A DNA stretch of 64,000 bases from Deltaproteobacteria bacterium (GTDB taxonomy: Bacteria; CG2-30-53-67), in the NCBI GenBank assembly GCA_013151235.1, contig JAADIO010000008.1, positions 3,627 through 67,626 on the forward strand, written 5' to 3'. Below are positions 44,585-54,547 of the stretch, in pieces. The translations under genes were made by a program, and so were the position numbers. How positions within the stretch are numbered: the first letter of the stretch is position 1; each line of letters begins with the position of its first letter. The notes under the pieces were generated by a model, which worked only from the letters and a program-made list of their open reading frames with translations, had not been told where the DNA came from and did no database searches.

Positions 44585-46273
44585 CTAACGTCCCAGGTTC
44601 ACCAAAATATCCATCAAGTCCTTGGCAACATTGAACATTCGGGCGGCAGCACTATAGGCATTCTGATATTTTATCAGATTGACCGATTCCTCATCAATGG
44701 AGACCCCGGAGACCGAATCCCTGAGGTTCGTCAGTTCCTGGATGGAAAGGTCATAGAGGTTCTCATCCTTCTCCGCCTGGCTGGACGCATATCCGACGTC
44801 CGACACAAGAAAGCTGTAGGCCTCTCCAAAGGTCGCCGTACCGGCATTCATGGTGTCGCTGTCGGTCAGATCTCCGATGGCCAGTGCATTCCGGTTGTCC
44901 CCTGTTCCACTGACGGAGATGGGATCTTCCGTGGCCGCGGCAATTTTATCCGTCGAGGAGGCCACGGCGCTGCTCACGGAAATTCCTTTTGCCATACCGG
45001 TCTTATTGATCCCAACGGAAAAGATGTCACCTGCAGCCGGCGCTCCCCCCCCGTCGGTGATGACCACCGTAATGCCGGGGATATCCGTAATGTTTCCTCC
45101 CGAGGTATAGCCGGAACCGGTGGCAACGGTCGTCCCTGTCGTGGTATTGACGACATCATAGGCGGAAGACGAGGTGAATCGAATTTCATAATCGTCAGCC
45201 GTCAACGCGGTCGGGTCACTGATCGTTCCGGTACTAATCGAGGCTCCGCCGGTATTACTACTGTCGGCGGAGCTCGTCAGAGGAACCTGGGTAAAAAAGA
45301 GATTGCCTGTAGAACCGTCGAGACCGTACCCGCCATAGTGAACCTTATTCACTTCAATGACGATCCGTGCAGCCAGATCGTTTAAGGTATCAAGATAGCT
45401 TTTTATATCATCATCCCGGGCCTGGATATTGCCGCCCAACTTTCCCCCGCTGATCCGGCTCGTAATATCAGTGACCGTTCCCGTAGAATCAACCAGATTC
45501 ACAACACTGCCGCTACTGCCGTTCGTGACGGAAAGGGAGTTATAGGAAATTCCCTGGACCAAAGAGATTCCTCCAGGCAGGACGATGGAAACCAGCCCGT
45601 CATCCGCCTCCAGAGAATGAACGCCAACCAGTTCCGATATCTGTTGTATTAACAAGTCCCGTTTGTCACGCAGATCATTGGCATGTTGTCCCCCGGCCTC
45701 AATCGACTGAATCTGAACGTTCAGATCGGTAATCTCCGACGACAAGTCATTGATCTGGTCCACGACGCTGGAAATGGACCGATCCGATTCATCCTTGACA
45801 CCGCTGACATGCTCATAGACACGGGAGAACTCCGATACCAGATTGTTCGCGCTTTGTACCACTCCGGTCCGTTCCGCCGAACTCTCCGGACGTCCTGCAA
45901 GGCTCTCCCATGCATTGAAAAAATCGCTGATCGCGCTTCCCAGCCCTCCCCCGTTCGATTCGTTAAAGACCATCTCTGCTGCCGTCAGGGTCGCTTTCTT
46001 TGCCGTTGCACTCCCGTAGTACTGTTCCTGAAGATTAATCTGGTTGGTCGTAAAATTATCGTGAGTCCGTTCGATATGTGAAACCATGACTCCCGTACCA
46101 AGCTGACCGACCGATCCAAGAGAGGCAGGATTGGTCGTCTCCATCACGGCAGACTGTTTTGAATAGCCCGGCGTATTAACATTGGCAATATTATGCGAAC
46201 TCACTTCCAGCGCAATCTGCTGGCTCTGAAGCGATTTCAAGCTTGTATCGAGAATCCCGAGAATTGCACCCAT
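44585..46273 (-). CDS. flgK: Flagellar hook-associated protein FlgK (HAP1)
   Basis: 562 residues, typical size. The N-terminus IALEVSSHNIANVNTPGYSK is the rod/hook/HAP signature. Coiled segments cover about 150-220, a variable Ser/Thr/Gly-rich middle lies at about 330-430, and the C-terminal VNLIKYQNAYSAAARMFNVA is the family's closing helix. It is followed by flgL in the same operon. Confidence 0.93.
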   Translation of the reverse strand: MGAILGILDTSLKSLQSQQIALEVSSHNIANVNTPGYSKQSAVMETTNPASLGSVGQLGTGVMVSHIERTHDNFTTNQINLQEQYYGSATAKKATLTAAEMVFNESNGGGLGSAISDFFNAWESLAGRPESSAERTGVVQSANNLVSEFSRVYEHVSGVKDESDRSISSVVDQINDLSSEITDLNVQIQSIEAGGQHANDLRDKRDLLIQQISELVGVHSLEADDGLVSIVLPGGISLVQGISYNSLSVTNGSSGSVVNLVDSTGTVTDITSRISGGKLGGNIQARDDDIKSYLDTLNDLAARIVIEVNKVHYGGYGLDGSTGNLFFTQVPLTSSADSSNTGGASISTGTISDPTALTADDYEIRFTSSSAYDVVNTTTGTTVATGSGYTSGGNITDIPGITVVITDGGGAPAAGDIFSVGINKTGMAKGISVSSAVASSTDKIAAATEDPISVSGTGDNRNALAIGDLTDSDTMNAGTATFGEAYSFLVSDVGYASSQAEKDENLYDLSIQELTNLRDSVSGVSIDEESVNLIKYQNAYSAAARMFNVAKDLMDILVNLGR

Positions 46274-46288
46274 GCTGTCCTTGCCTTT

Positions 46289-46792
46289 CTATGCCCGCTG
46301 ATTCACACGACACTCCGATTCCTCTTTTGTCTCGATTTGTCCGTCCGGGCTGTAGACCGGTTGACCGGAGGGATGCTGAAAAATCGAGAGGGACCCGCGG
46401 ATAAAATCCAGGGAGGTCCCTACAAGACCTTCATTCATCTTCACAAGGTTCTGAACAGTCGTCAGGAGTTCACGCAATTCCCCCTGACAGGCGGACAGAG
46501 GTACCGAGCAGCGGCCGCCGGAGGCTTGAATGATCCGGGAAAGAGGAGGGTCCTCTCCGGGAATGCCGCAAAGGGAACAGATCTTCTCCACAAGGGTTTG
46601 ACGGCTCTCTTCCAGAAGTTTGCTTTTCAGATAGACCGTTTCTTTCTTTTTTTCAACCTCTTCGATCACTTCCAGGTCGGCCAGGATCAGCCCTTTCTGC
46701 TCTTCCTGAAGAAGATCAATGAGGGAACGGTAAATTCGGACCTCTTCCTGCAAAACATCAAGAAGGGCCTCGAAAGTTTCCATTTTCTTCAT
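46289..46792 (-). CDS. flgN: Flagellar export chaperone FlgN
   Basis: 167 residues, largely helical and coiled (MKKMETFEALLDVLQEEVRI, LADLEVIEEVEKKKETVYLK). FlgN binds FlgK and FlgL before export, and the gene sits directly upstream of flgK, as in most operons. Sequence conservation is low in this family, so the call rests on size, coiled pattern (the region 1-75) and position. ATG 46792 has GGGGAGG upstream; the frame extending further is not credible. Confidence 0.8.
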   Translation of the reverse strand: MKKMETFEALLDVLQEEVRIYRSLIDLLQEEQKGLILADLEVIEEVEKKKETVYLKSKLLEESRQTLVEKICSLCGIPGEDPPLSRIIQASGGRCSVPLSACQGELRELLTTVQNLVKMNEGLVGTSLDFIRGSLSIFQHPSGQPVYSPDGQIETKEESECRVNQRA

Positions 46793-46992
46793 GGGAACCT
46801 CCCCGGTCGGATGGGGTTTCATGTGACGGAAATGTCGATTCTGTCCCGGAAGTACACTGTACGTGATTGCATGTTCATTCCTTTTCATATTGCACCCGTC
46901 TCCGCCTCTCACAGCAAGGCTTTTTTTTTTCTTATCGGCAAACTCTTCCCGAAACTTTATGATCTGCCGCATTTTTCATTTCCGTCGGTCCC

Positions 46993-47787
46993 TCATATCA
47001 CTGCCATCCGGGAATGAATATAGCGGGAGGGGTTGACTGCCTTTCCAGCTTTTCTAATCTCGAAATGGAGATGAGGCCCGGTGGCACGGCCTGTGCAACC
47101 GACACGGCCGAGGATCTCCCCTTTCCGGACATACTCCCCTTCCCTGCATTCATTTTCTTGATTGTGGGCATAGACCGTTTCCACACCACCGGCATGACGC
47201 AGGATAACAACCTTTCCATACCCCCGTATTTCCCCACTGAATATCACCTTTCCGTTGCCGGCCGCCCGCACCGGAGACCCGGCTGGAAGAGCAATGTCGA
47301 TCCCGTCGTGCCATTTCCGCTCTCCGGTGAAGGGATCCCGCCGCCACCCGTAACCGGATGAAATTTGTGCCGAAACGGTAAGACCTAAATCCTGATTCAA
47401 ATGTCCCACCCCCTGCAGTGATGATTCGACTTTCAGGGGCGACGCATGTCTTGCTCCGGTTTGCCGTTCCAGTTGACGGCTGATCATGTCGGCCAGACCG
47501 AGTCCTCCCCGTTGAGAAAGTTCATGCGCAATCTGTTCATCGAGCATGGAACGATAAATATTTTCCGCCTTCCGGTTACCCAGAAGATCCGACTGCATCA
47601 CCGTATCGCGCATCTTTTTAATCATATAAGTCAGCAGGAAGGATTCAAACTCATGTCCCGCCTTGATGGCTTCTTTTTTGTCTTGGGAGTGAGGGGAGGT
47701 GCCGGCAAAGGTCTTTTCAATTCGTTCAGACTTTTCCATGAACCCGGATTGTGCGAACCCGGATTGAAGGGGCGAAATATTTTTCAT
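46993..47787 (-). CDS. flgJ: FlgJ rod-binding domain fused to an M23 (LytM) peptidase
   Basis: 264 residues. An N-terminal rod-scaffold domain (about 40-105: GHEFESFLLTYMIKKMRDT, ENIYRSMLDEQIAHELSQ) is joined to a zinc metallopeptidase M23 domain (about 145-255) with HDGID and HLHFE metal motifs. Classical FlgJ carries a GH73 glucosaminidase; here an endopeptidase would open peptidoglycan for the rod. It is positioned after flgI in the operon, as expected. Confidence 0.9.
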   Translation of the reverse strand: MKNISPLQSGFAQSGFMEKSERIEKTFAGTSPHSQDKKEAIKAGHEFESFLLTYMIKKMRDTVMQSDLLGNRKAENIYRSMLDEQIAHELSQRGGLGLADMISRQLERQTGARHASPLKVESSLQGVGHLNQDLGLTVSAQISSGYGWRRDPFTGERKWHDGIDIALPAGSPVRAAGNGKVIFSGEIRGYGKVVILRHAGGVETVYAHNQENECREGEYVRKGEILGRVGCTGRATGPHLHFEIRKAGKAVNPSRYIHSRMAVI

Positions 47788-47799
47788 ACGGTTTCCAAT

Positions 47800-48912
47800 C
47801 TAAATAATCTTCAGTTCCGCCTGCAAGGCCCCCGCCGCCTTGATGGCCTGAAAAATAGCGATCAAGTCCGAAGGGGAGACCCCGATGGAATTCAGGCCCC
47901 GCACGACCTCACCGATACTGACCCCGGCAGGAACGAGCATCAACTTTCTCTTTTCCTCCGAGACCTTAACCGTCGTATCCGGAACCGTCACGGTCTTCCC
48001 CGAGGCCAGTGCCCTCGGTTGGGAAACACCGACCCGTTCCTTGATCTCAATACTGAGATTTCCGTGGGAAATGGCCACCGTTGAGATCCGTACGTGTTCC
48101 CCCATAACGACCGTTCCGGTCCGCTCATTCAGGACGACACGGGCATAGGTATCAGGAGCCACATCAATCGCTTCCAGGCGGGAAATAAAGGAGACCGGAT
48201 TGTTCTGAAAGTCTTTCGGCAGCATCACCTCCAGTGTTCCACCATCAAGAGCATTCGCCGTATGCGCTCCAAAGTACTGATTGACGGCTTTAGCAATCCG
48301 GTTTGCGGTACAGAAATCAGCAGTCCGCAGGGCTGCACGAATGCGTCCCTGATGAAAAACGGTCATCGGCACCTCCCGTTCGACCAGTGCCCCGCCGGAG
48401 ATGACGCCGACGGTGGGATGGTTTTTCTGTACTCCTCCGCCCGACGCACCCCCAAAAGAGAAACCACCGACCGAAACCTCCCCCTGTGCTACGGCGTAAA
48501 CCTTACCGTCAGGTCCTTTCAACGGCGTCATGAGAAGGGTCCCCCCCCGCAGACTTGACGCATTCCCGATGGAGGAGATCTTGATATCCAGCCGGTTGCC
48601 ATTCCGGGCAAAAGGAGGAAGCGTCGTCGTCACCATCACGGAAGCGACATTCTCCGCCTTGATCCCCTTCACCTTAGCGGGGTTCACCGTTACCCCAAGA
48701 CGCTGGAGCATACTGGCCAGGCTCTGGTTGGTGAAGATCGTGGAGGTATCATCCCCCGTGCCGTCCAACCCGATCACCAGGCCGTACCCCAACAACTGGT
48801 TATCCCGGACCCCTTCGATGTTCACCAGATCCTTGATGCGCGCACCGAAAGCGAACCCCGGAAGTAACAGCATCCCCAACAACAGTATCCACACTTTAAG
48901 AGGCTGGATCAT
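47800..48912 (-). CDS. flgI: Flagellar P-ring protein FlgI
   Basis: 370 residues. Forms the periplasmic ring around the rod. A signal peptide (VWILLLGMLLLPGFAFGA) is followed by ARIKDLVNIEGVRDNQLLGY, LVIGLDGTGDDTSTIFTNQS and the C-terminal LNSIGVSPSDLIAIFQAIKA typical of the family. ATG 48912 was chosen; the open frame starts 13 codons earlier. Confidence 0.95.
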   Translation of the reverse strand: MIQPLKVWILLLGMLLLPGFAFGARIKDLVNIEGVRDNQLLGYGLVIGLDGTGDDTSTIFTNQSLASMLQRLGVTVNPAKVKGIKAENVASVMVTTTLPPFARNGNRLDIKISSIGNASSLRGGTLLMTPLKGPDGKVYAVAQGEVSVGGFSFGGASGGGVQKNHPTVGVISGGALVEREVPMTVFHQGRIRAALRTADFCTANRIAKAVNQYFGAHTANALDGGTLEVMLPKDFQNNPVSFISRLEAIDVAPDTYARVVLNERTGTVVMGEHVRISTVAISHGNLSIEIKERVGVSQPRALASGKTVTVPDTTVKVSEEKRKLMLVPAGVSIGEVVRGLNSIGVSPSDLIAIFQAIKAAGALQAELKII

Positions 48913-48972
48913 GGTTTCACTCCATGGGAAATTTTGATCGTTTTCATTCACGAAGTCATTCCTTTCCGAAAC

Positions 48973-49722
48973 TCAGAAGGGCCAGAACTTGTCGAATCCC
49001 CGGGCCAGCCACCCAGGCCGCTGTTTATCCCCCACGACTCCCATGCCGTAATAGGAAATACTGGCATCCGCAATAAACGTGGACAGGATGATGTTCTGCG
49101 CACTGATATCATCGGGACGGACCGTCCCGGTCAGGACCATAATCTGTTCCTCCCCGTTTACCGTGACCAGACGTCTGCCCCGGATTTTCAGATTGCCGTT
49201 CGGGAGGACCTCCGTCACAATCGCCGTCATCTTGCCGCTCAGCTTTCCACTGCGGGTTGTCTCTCCGCTTCCATCAAAGTCGTTTTTGGTGGACGCCCCG
49301 AGAATGTTGGCAAGATCAAGTGCGTTGGCACTGGTCGTTCCTGCACCATTGGAGGTTTGCAGCCGGGAGAGTCTCGAGTCCAGACGGGTTTCCTGACCGA
49401 AGAGATGTGGCATCCCGGCAGAAATCTGCGAGGAACGGCCAAGTTTGGTTGATGCCTTTTTGGTCGCTGTAGAACTTTCCACAATATCAATCGTCACAAT
49501 ATCATTGACCGTCCGGGCCTTGTTGTCGACAAAAAGCATGTTCCGATTCGATTCCCCCGTCCAGAGAGATCCGGTAGCCTGAGCCGGGGCCGACACAACC
49601 GGGGTCTGCACAATCGGCGTCGGCATTTTTGCTTTTTCGCGAAGTGATTTGTGAAACAGCCGGGTTGTTCCGGCACACCCCGCCATGAATATCATGAACA
49701 AAATCAGAAGATATCTCCGCAT
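48973..49722 (-). CDS. flgH: Flagellar L-ring lipoprotein FlgH
   Basis: 249 residues. Outer-membrane ring of the basal body. Lipobox FMAGC follows a short signal (RRYLLILFMIF). GSLWTGESNRNMLFVDNKAR, VNDIVTIDIVESSTATKKA, ILPNG-like VLPNGNLKIRGRR and DISAQNIILSTFIADASISY are family motifs. Two adjacent ATGs (49725, 49722) are possible; AGGTGA suits the second. It lies between flgA and flgI. Confidence 0.94.
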   Translation of the reverse strand: MRRYLLILFMIFMAGCAGTTRLFHKSLREKAKMPTPIVQTPVVSAPAQATGSLWTGESNRNMLFVDNKARTVNDIVTIDIVESSTATKKASTKLGRSSQISAGMPHLFGQETRLDSRLSRLQTSNGAGTTSANALDLANILGASTKNDFDGSGETTRSGKLSGKMTAIVTEVLPNGNLKIRGRRLVTVNGEEQIMVLTGTVRPDDISAQNIILSTFIADASISYYGMGVVGDKQRPGWLARGFDKFWPF

Positions 49723-49759
49723 CATCTCACCTGTTCCTCTGTGGTTTGTACACTCCATG

Positions 49760-50728
49760 CTACCATGTCTCGATCCGCACCGTGCTGCCGTCAATCACCT
49801 TGCCGTAGACTTCCTTCTTGGAGGCAATGTTCTGAACCCGTATCACGGCGCCTGGAATTCCGTTTTCCAGCACCTTTCCCCGTGCAATAATCCTGAACAG
49901 ATTGTTCTCGACTTGCATGGTGACCAGATCGCCCCGCCGGACCACCGGAGGAATCTCGACCTCGTTTTTACGAATCGGTTCCCCGGCCCGGATAAAACTC
50001 CGGCTTCGGGTTCCGACAATGTCCTTGACGGAGGAAAAATAATCCGAGTTCATGCCGGCCAGATTCCGTCGTTCCACAACAACATCATTTGCATCAATCT
50101 GGCTCATTCGGGCAATGGGATGGCGTGCCGTCACGACCGGTACATAAACCCGGATATCGGCGTTCACCCAAATCTGTTTCTTTTCCCCCGCCGTCTCAAG
50201 GATCACCTGTAGAGGTGTGGTCCCGAGAAAATCCGTATGCGGTTGGGAAATCACCTGCCAGGCAATCTTGCCAGCGGGCAGAAGCAGATCACGAGGCCCC
50301 GTAATCCGGCCGATTTCGACCTCGTTCGATCTCCAGGGAATTTCTTTCACAAGGTATTGTTTGACCACCCGGCGGATCTGCCTGGCCGTAACGGTCTGTG
50401 CATCTCGGAGGATGACGGTCTGTTCCGCACCGGAAAAATGTACGTCGCGGGCCCGGATCTTCCGAGATTTGAGGAGCAGCAGAAGGCGAGACCGTGTGAT
50501 GATGATTTTTTTCCCGGGAAGCGGTGCAGGACCGATTTCCAGGCTCCCAAGGTCGGGAACGACGGTGCCGGGATCCATATGGACCCGGGCAATCTCCTGA
50601 AGATAGAGGACTGTCTTTCGCACATGAACACGCTTTTGCAGAGTAATGTTCATCTTTGCACCGACCGCCCCGTCAGCAAGAATCAAGAGAAGAAAACTGT
50701 AAAGAACCATCTGCACCGGTCGTTTCAT
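49760..50728 (-). CDS. flgA: Flagellar P-ring assembly chaperone FlgA
   Basis: 322 residues, with signal peptide (LYSFLLLILADGAVGA). The C-terminal SAF domain (about 190-322: ARMSQIDANDVVVERRNLAG, IRAGEPIRKNEVEIPPVVRR) and the final FlgA segment with VENNLFRIIARGKVLENG are clear. It helps FlgI assemble in the periplasm. It is longer than E. coli FlgA because of an extra N-terminal region of about 100 residues. Confidence 0.9.
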   Translation of the reverse strand: MKRPVQMVLYSFLLLILADGAVGAKMNITLQKRVHVRKTVLYLQEIARVHMDPGTVVPDLGSLEIGPAPLPGKKIIITRSRLLLLLKSRKIRARDVHFSGAEQTVILRDAQTVTARQIRRVVKQYLVKEIPWRSNEVEIGRITGPRDLLLPAGKIAWQVISQPHTDFLGTTPLQVILETAGEKKQIWVNADIRVYVPVVTARHPIARMSQIDANDVVVERRNLAGMNSDYFSSVKDIVGTRSRSFIRAGEPIRKNEVEIPPVVRRGDLVTMQVENNLFRIIARGKVLENGIPGAVIRVQNIASKKEVYGKVIDGSTVRIETW

Positions 50729-50734
50729 TCGCTC

Positions 50735-51523
50735 TTACCTCTTGGTATTGTTGGCAGTCTGCATCATTTCATCGGCTGTCTGAATCGCTTTGGAGTTGAT
50801 CTCGTAGGCCCGCTGGCCGACGATCATATTGATTAGTTCCTCACTGATGTTCACGTTGGAAAGTTCCAGAAACCCCTGTGCGAGCGTCCCGACCCCGTTC
50901 TCACCGGGTGTCCCCGTTGTCGGGCTACCGGAGGAGGCGGTCTCTGTATAAAGATTCCTTCCGATACTTTTCAGTCCGGAGGGGTTGGCAAAGGATACAA
51001 GCTGTATCTGACCCACCTGGGTCGATGCGTTTTGTCCCGCCTGCATCACGGATACCGTTCCATCCGATCCGACGGTAATATTCAAAGTATCTGCGGGAAT
51101 CGTAATCTGCGGAACCAGCGGAAAGCCATCGGATGTCACGAGACGCCCCTGTTCATCCTGCTTGAAAGAACCGGCACGACTGTACCCGGTCTCACCGTTC
51201 GGCTGGAGGATCTGGAAAAATCCACGCCCTTCAATGGCAAAATCCAGCGGGTTCTGGGTCTGCTGGAATTCGCCCTGTTGAAAAATCTTCTGTATGGCGG
51301 CATTTCGGGTGCCGAGACCGATCTGCATCCCGGTCGGATAGATGGTACTGCTGGAAGAACTCGCTCCGGCCTCACGGAGGGTCTGATAGAGAAGATCCTG
51401 AAAATCCGCCCGGCTGCGCTTGAATCCCGTGGTGTTGACATTCGCCAGGTTATTCGCGATCACATCGATATTCAGTTGCTGGGCTTCCATTCCGGACGCA
51501 GCCGTCCATAATGCACGGATCAT
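50735..51523 (-). CDS. flgG: Flagellar distal rod protein FlgG
   Basis: 262 residues, the family length. [20 protein letters not shown] and [20 protein letters not shown] form the N-terminal signature, and the C-terminal [20 protein letters not shown] closes the protein. It is the second gene of the operon, 27 nt after flgF. Confidence 0.95.
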   Translation of the reverse strand: MIRALWTAASGMEAQQLNIDVIANNLANVNTTGFKRSRADFQDLLYQTLREAGASSSSSTIYPTGMQIGLGTRNAAIQKIFQQGEFQQTQNPLDFAIEGRGFFQILQPNGETGYSRAGSFKQDEQGRLVTSDGFPLVPQITIPADTLNITVGSDGTVSVMQAGQNASTQVGQIQLVSFANPSGLKSIGRNLYTETASSGSPTTGTPGENGVGTLAQGFLELSNVNISEELINMIVGQRAYEINSKAIQTADEMMQTANNTKR

Positions 51524-51550
51524 AATCGACTCCTTTCTACTGCGTTATCC

Positions 51551-52276
51551 CTACCCTCTTCCCAATTCCGATGTGACCGCCTTGGACGCATCGTCCATTG
51601 ACTGGATCACCTTCTGATAGGATTCATAAGAACGGGAGACATCAATTAACTGCAGCATCTCTTCAACCATATTGACATTCGATTTTTCAACATAGCCCTG
51701 CCGAACACTCACGTTCAGATCCTGTGTAAGATTCCCCGGACCGCCGTTGTTGATGAAGAGTCCGGCCCCGGCTTTTTCCAGCTTCGACGTATCGGCAAAG
51801 GAAACCACTTTTACCTGTCCCACCGAGGACTGATCGACCGTGACCTCTCCATCCGTGCCGATCGTCACATGCGCCCCATCGATCACAAGAGGACCACTGG
51901 AACCGGAGACCGGGTCCCCATCGGCCGTAACAAGCTGGTTGTCGGAATTCAACGTGAAGTCTCCCTGCCGGGTATAACGGACCCCTTGAGGCGTATCAAT
52001 TTCAAAGAAGCCATTCCCGCTCAGGGCCAGATCGAAGGTGTTCCCTGTCTTCACGATTTTTCCCTGACTGAAGTCGGTACGAAAATCGGAAATTCCCACC
52101 AGATCGGTCTCGCCGCGGGCACTCTGGGCATTATTCAGAAAAGACCGGAAGGAGAGAACATCTTTCTTGTAACCATCCGTGTTGATATTGGCCAGGTTAT
52201 TCGTCAGAATCTCCAGCCGCTTTTCCTGAGCCATTCCGCCCGATACGGCTGCATAAAAACCACCCTGGTTGGACAT
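51551..52276 (-). CDS. flgF: Flagellar proximal rod protein FlgF
   Basis: 241 residues. GGFYAAVSGGMAQEKRLEIL, TNNLANINTDGYKKD at the N-terminus and NVNMVEEMLQLIDVSRSYES at the C-terminus identify a rod protein; position before flgG indicates FlgF. ATG 52276 has GGAGGAGT upstream. It is the first gene behind the sigma-54 promoter. Confidence 0.9.
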   Translation of the reverse strand: MSNQGGFYAAVSGGMAQEKRLEILTNNLANINTDGYKKDVLSFRSFLNNAQSARGETDLVGISDFRTDFSQGKIVKTGNTFDLALSGNGFFEIDTPQGVRYTRQGDFTLNSDNQLVTADGDPVSGSSGPLVIDGAHVTIGTDGEVTVDQSSVGQVKVVSFADTSKLEKAGAGLFINNGGPGNLTQDLNVSVRQGYVEKSNVNMVEEMLQLIDVSRSYESYQKVIQSMDDASKAVTSELGRG

Positions 52277-52657
52277 AAGGGACTCCTCCAATCCGTTTTA
52301 TGCCGACGAATTACTGAAAACACCTCTCATAAAAGCAAGGTCCGTGCCAAATACCGACACCGGGAAGCATGTATTGTAAATACACCAATACACATATTGT
52401 TACAATAACTTAGAACATTTACTTCATCCTTTCTATAAAGCAATCCATCAATAATTCCCCGCAAGGAGATAGGAAGATTTTGCCTATCCCCGTCGTCTTC
52501 TGCCCCCGATATCCGATTGCAAAATCGGAAAATAAATTCCTCAAGTATTTCCAGCACAAATTCGATAAGAAAGTATCAAGCAGAATCTCTTCTTGTTTGC
52601 ACTGCTTTGACTTTTAACCCACAGGACTTCGGGGAATCCGGAAAGTTGAGGGAAACG
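52277..52657. other. Divergent control region flgF / cheV
   Basis: About 380 bp, fairly AT-rich near 52380-52420. It contains the sigma-54 promoter of the flgF operon. No sigma-28 or sigma-70 promoter for cheV was identified with confidence, and no RNA gene was seen. Confidence 0.55.
52334..52349 (-). promoter_or_regulatory. Sigma-54 promoter of the flgF operon
   Basis: On the minus strand TGGCAC-N5-TTGCT (52349-52334) is a full match to the -24/-12 consensus, about 58 bp upstream of flgF. It predicts control by an NtrC-family flagellar activator such as FlrC/FleQ, not seen in this window. Confidence 0.85.
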
Positions 52658-53611
52658 ATGAGTACAGGGCTCTGTAACGACGAACTCGTTCTGAAAGTCG
52701 GAACCAACAAGATCGAACTGCTGGAGTTCCACATTGACAAAGAGAGCGATGACGGTACGGTCTCGCAGGGAGTCTACGGAATCAATGTTTCCAAAGTAAC
52801 CGAAGTCATCCGGATGACCGATATTACGGAAGTTCCCCACGTCCCGGCCTTCCTCATGGGAATCATTCACCTGAGAGGGAAGACCATTCCCATCATCAAC
52901 CTTGCAAAATGGCTGGGGATTACCGAACCCAAACGTCCCATGGAAAAAAATAAGATCATCGTCGCGGAATTCAACAACACCCCCCTGGGCTTTGTCGTGC
53001 ATCAGACAACGAAGATCCGTCGGATCGAATGGGAGAAAATAAGTACCCCACCGGATATCATGAATGAAAAATACGATGGGAATATTACCGGCACAACGAT
53101 GATCGAAAATGATCGGCTCCTGCTGATTCTGGATCTCGAAAAAATCCTGGCGGAACTGACATCCAACAAAGAAAATTCGGAAGGGGCACTCCAGGCAGCA
53201 AAGAAAAAGGACGGCGCCCGACGAAGAATCCTCGTTGCCGACGACTCACTCGTCGCCCGGAAACAGGTCGCCAACATATTAAAGAAAGCAAATTATGAGG
53301 TTGATCTGGTTGTGGACGGCAAGCAGGCCTGGAACCGATTAAATGAGTTGTATGATGCCACCGAAGGTAAAAAAAGCTCATTCCGGGAGGTCGTCTATCT
53401 TGTTTTAAGCGATGTGGAAATGCCGGAGATGGACGGCTATACCCTGACGGAAAAAATCAAAGACGATGAACGGTTCAAAGAAATCCCCGTGATCCTCCAC
53501 TCTTCCCTGAGCGGAGAAGCCAATACGGAAAAAGGGAAGCAGGTCGGATGTGATCACTACGTGGTCAAGTTCGATCCGGAAGTACTCTTTCAGGCCATCA
53601 ACGAGTACTGA
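52658..53611 (+). CDS. cheV: Chemotaxis coupling/adaptation protein CheV
   Basis: 317 residues. An N-terminal CheW-like domain (about 10-165: ELLEFHIDKES, YGINVSKVTEVIR, HLRGKTIPIINLAKWLG) links receptors to CheA. A receiver domain (about 190-317) follows, with VADDSLVARKQV, phospho-Asp in LSDVEMPEMDG and Lys in YVVKFDPE. Phosphorylation probably tunes receptor-kinase coupling. ATG 52658 has GAGGG upstream; upstream codons are not part of the family. Confidence 0.92.
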   Translation: MSTGLCNDELVLKVGTNKIELLEFHIDKESDDGTVSQGVYGINVSKVTEVIRMTDITEVPHVPAFLMGIIHLRGKTIPIINLAKWLGITEPKRPMEKNKIIVAEFNNTPLGFVVHQTTKIRRIEWEKISTPPDIMNEKYDGNITGTTMIENDRLLLILDLEKILAELTSNKENSEGALQAAKKKDGARRRILVADDSLVARKQVANILKKANYEVDLVVDGKQAWNRLNELYDATEGKKSSFREVVYLVLSDVEMPEMDGYTLTEKIKDDERFKEIPVILHSSLSGEANTEKGKQVGCDHYVVKFDPEVLFQAINEY

Positions 53612-53829
53612 TTCCGGAACCATCTCCGGCACCCGACTGCATCCGCTTCCCGGAACGGGGTAAAATCCCTGGATCTGCAAAGCACCCTCGCCGCACAAAC
53701 CATGGACAATGAAATATCCTGAACTCGACAATGAAGCGGTCTGAACAACTCTGTCATTGAGAGATATCAATATTGCTTTACTTCCTGATTGCCCCTGTGG
53801 TAGAAACCTCCTAAAGGTGAGGAGAAACA

Positions 53830-54513
53830 ATGGCGACCGACAATGTACTGATCAAAGTCCGGGGGCTGGAAAAATCATTTCAGTCCGGTACGAAAAAGCT
53901 GGAGGTCCTCAAAGGGATTGATTTCACCATCCGCACAGGGGAAATGATGGCCGTCTGCGGCGCCTCGGGCGTGGGAAAGAGCACCTTCCTCCATATCTTG
54001 GGGACGCTGGAACGCCCCACGGCAGGACAGGTACTCTACGGAGAAAAGGATATTTTTTCACTCGACAACGGGGCGCTGTCTCAATTCCGGAATCGGGATA
54101 TCGGGTTTGTCTTCCAGTTCCATCACCTCCTGCCTGAGTTCACAGCGATGGAGAACGTCATCATGCCCCATCTGATTGCCGGTGCATCACGCCGGGCCTG
54201 TCTGGCCCGCGGCCGGGAACAGTTGGCTGAAGTGGGACTTGAGGATCGGGCCGAACACAAGCCGGGGGAACTCTCCGGCGGCGAGCAACAGCGGGTCGCC
54301 ATTGCCCGGGCCCTCTGTATGAATCCGAAGATCGTCTTTGCCGACGAACCGACGGGCAACCTCGACACCACCACGGGGGAATCCGTTCACGAACTGCTGA
54401 AGGAGATCAACCGAAAGCAGAACGTCACCTTCGTTCTGGCCACCCATAACGAAGATCTCGCACGGAAGAGCGACCGGATCGTCCAGATGGTGGACGGCAA
54501 AATTGCCGGGTAG
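53830..54513 (+). CDS. lolD: Lipoprotein-releasing ABC transporter ATPase LolD
   Basis: 227 residues. Powers release of lipoproteins from the inner membrane for sorting to the outer membrane. Walker [11 protein letters not shown], the LolD-like Q-loop [19 protein letters not shown], signature [15 protein letters not shown] and Walker [13 protein letters not shown] are intact. It lies alone: no lolC/E permease gene flanks it in the window. AAAGGTGAGGAG precedes ATG 53830. Confidence 0.9.
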   Translation: MATDNVLIKVRGLEKSFQSGTKKLEVLKGIDFTIRTGEMMAVCGASGVGKSTFLHILGTLERPTAGQVLYGEKDIFSLDNGALSQFRNRDIGFVFQFHHLLPEFTAMENVIMPHLIAGASRRACLARGREQLAEVGLEDRAEHKPGELSGGEQQRVAIARALCMNPKIVFADEPTGNLDTTTGESVHELLKEINRKQNVTFVLATHNEDLARKSDRIVQMVDGKIAG

Positions 54514-54547
54514 ATACCCTTGCGGTTGATGCTTTCCGTCTTTGATC

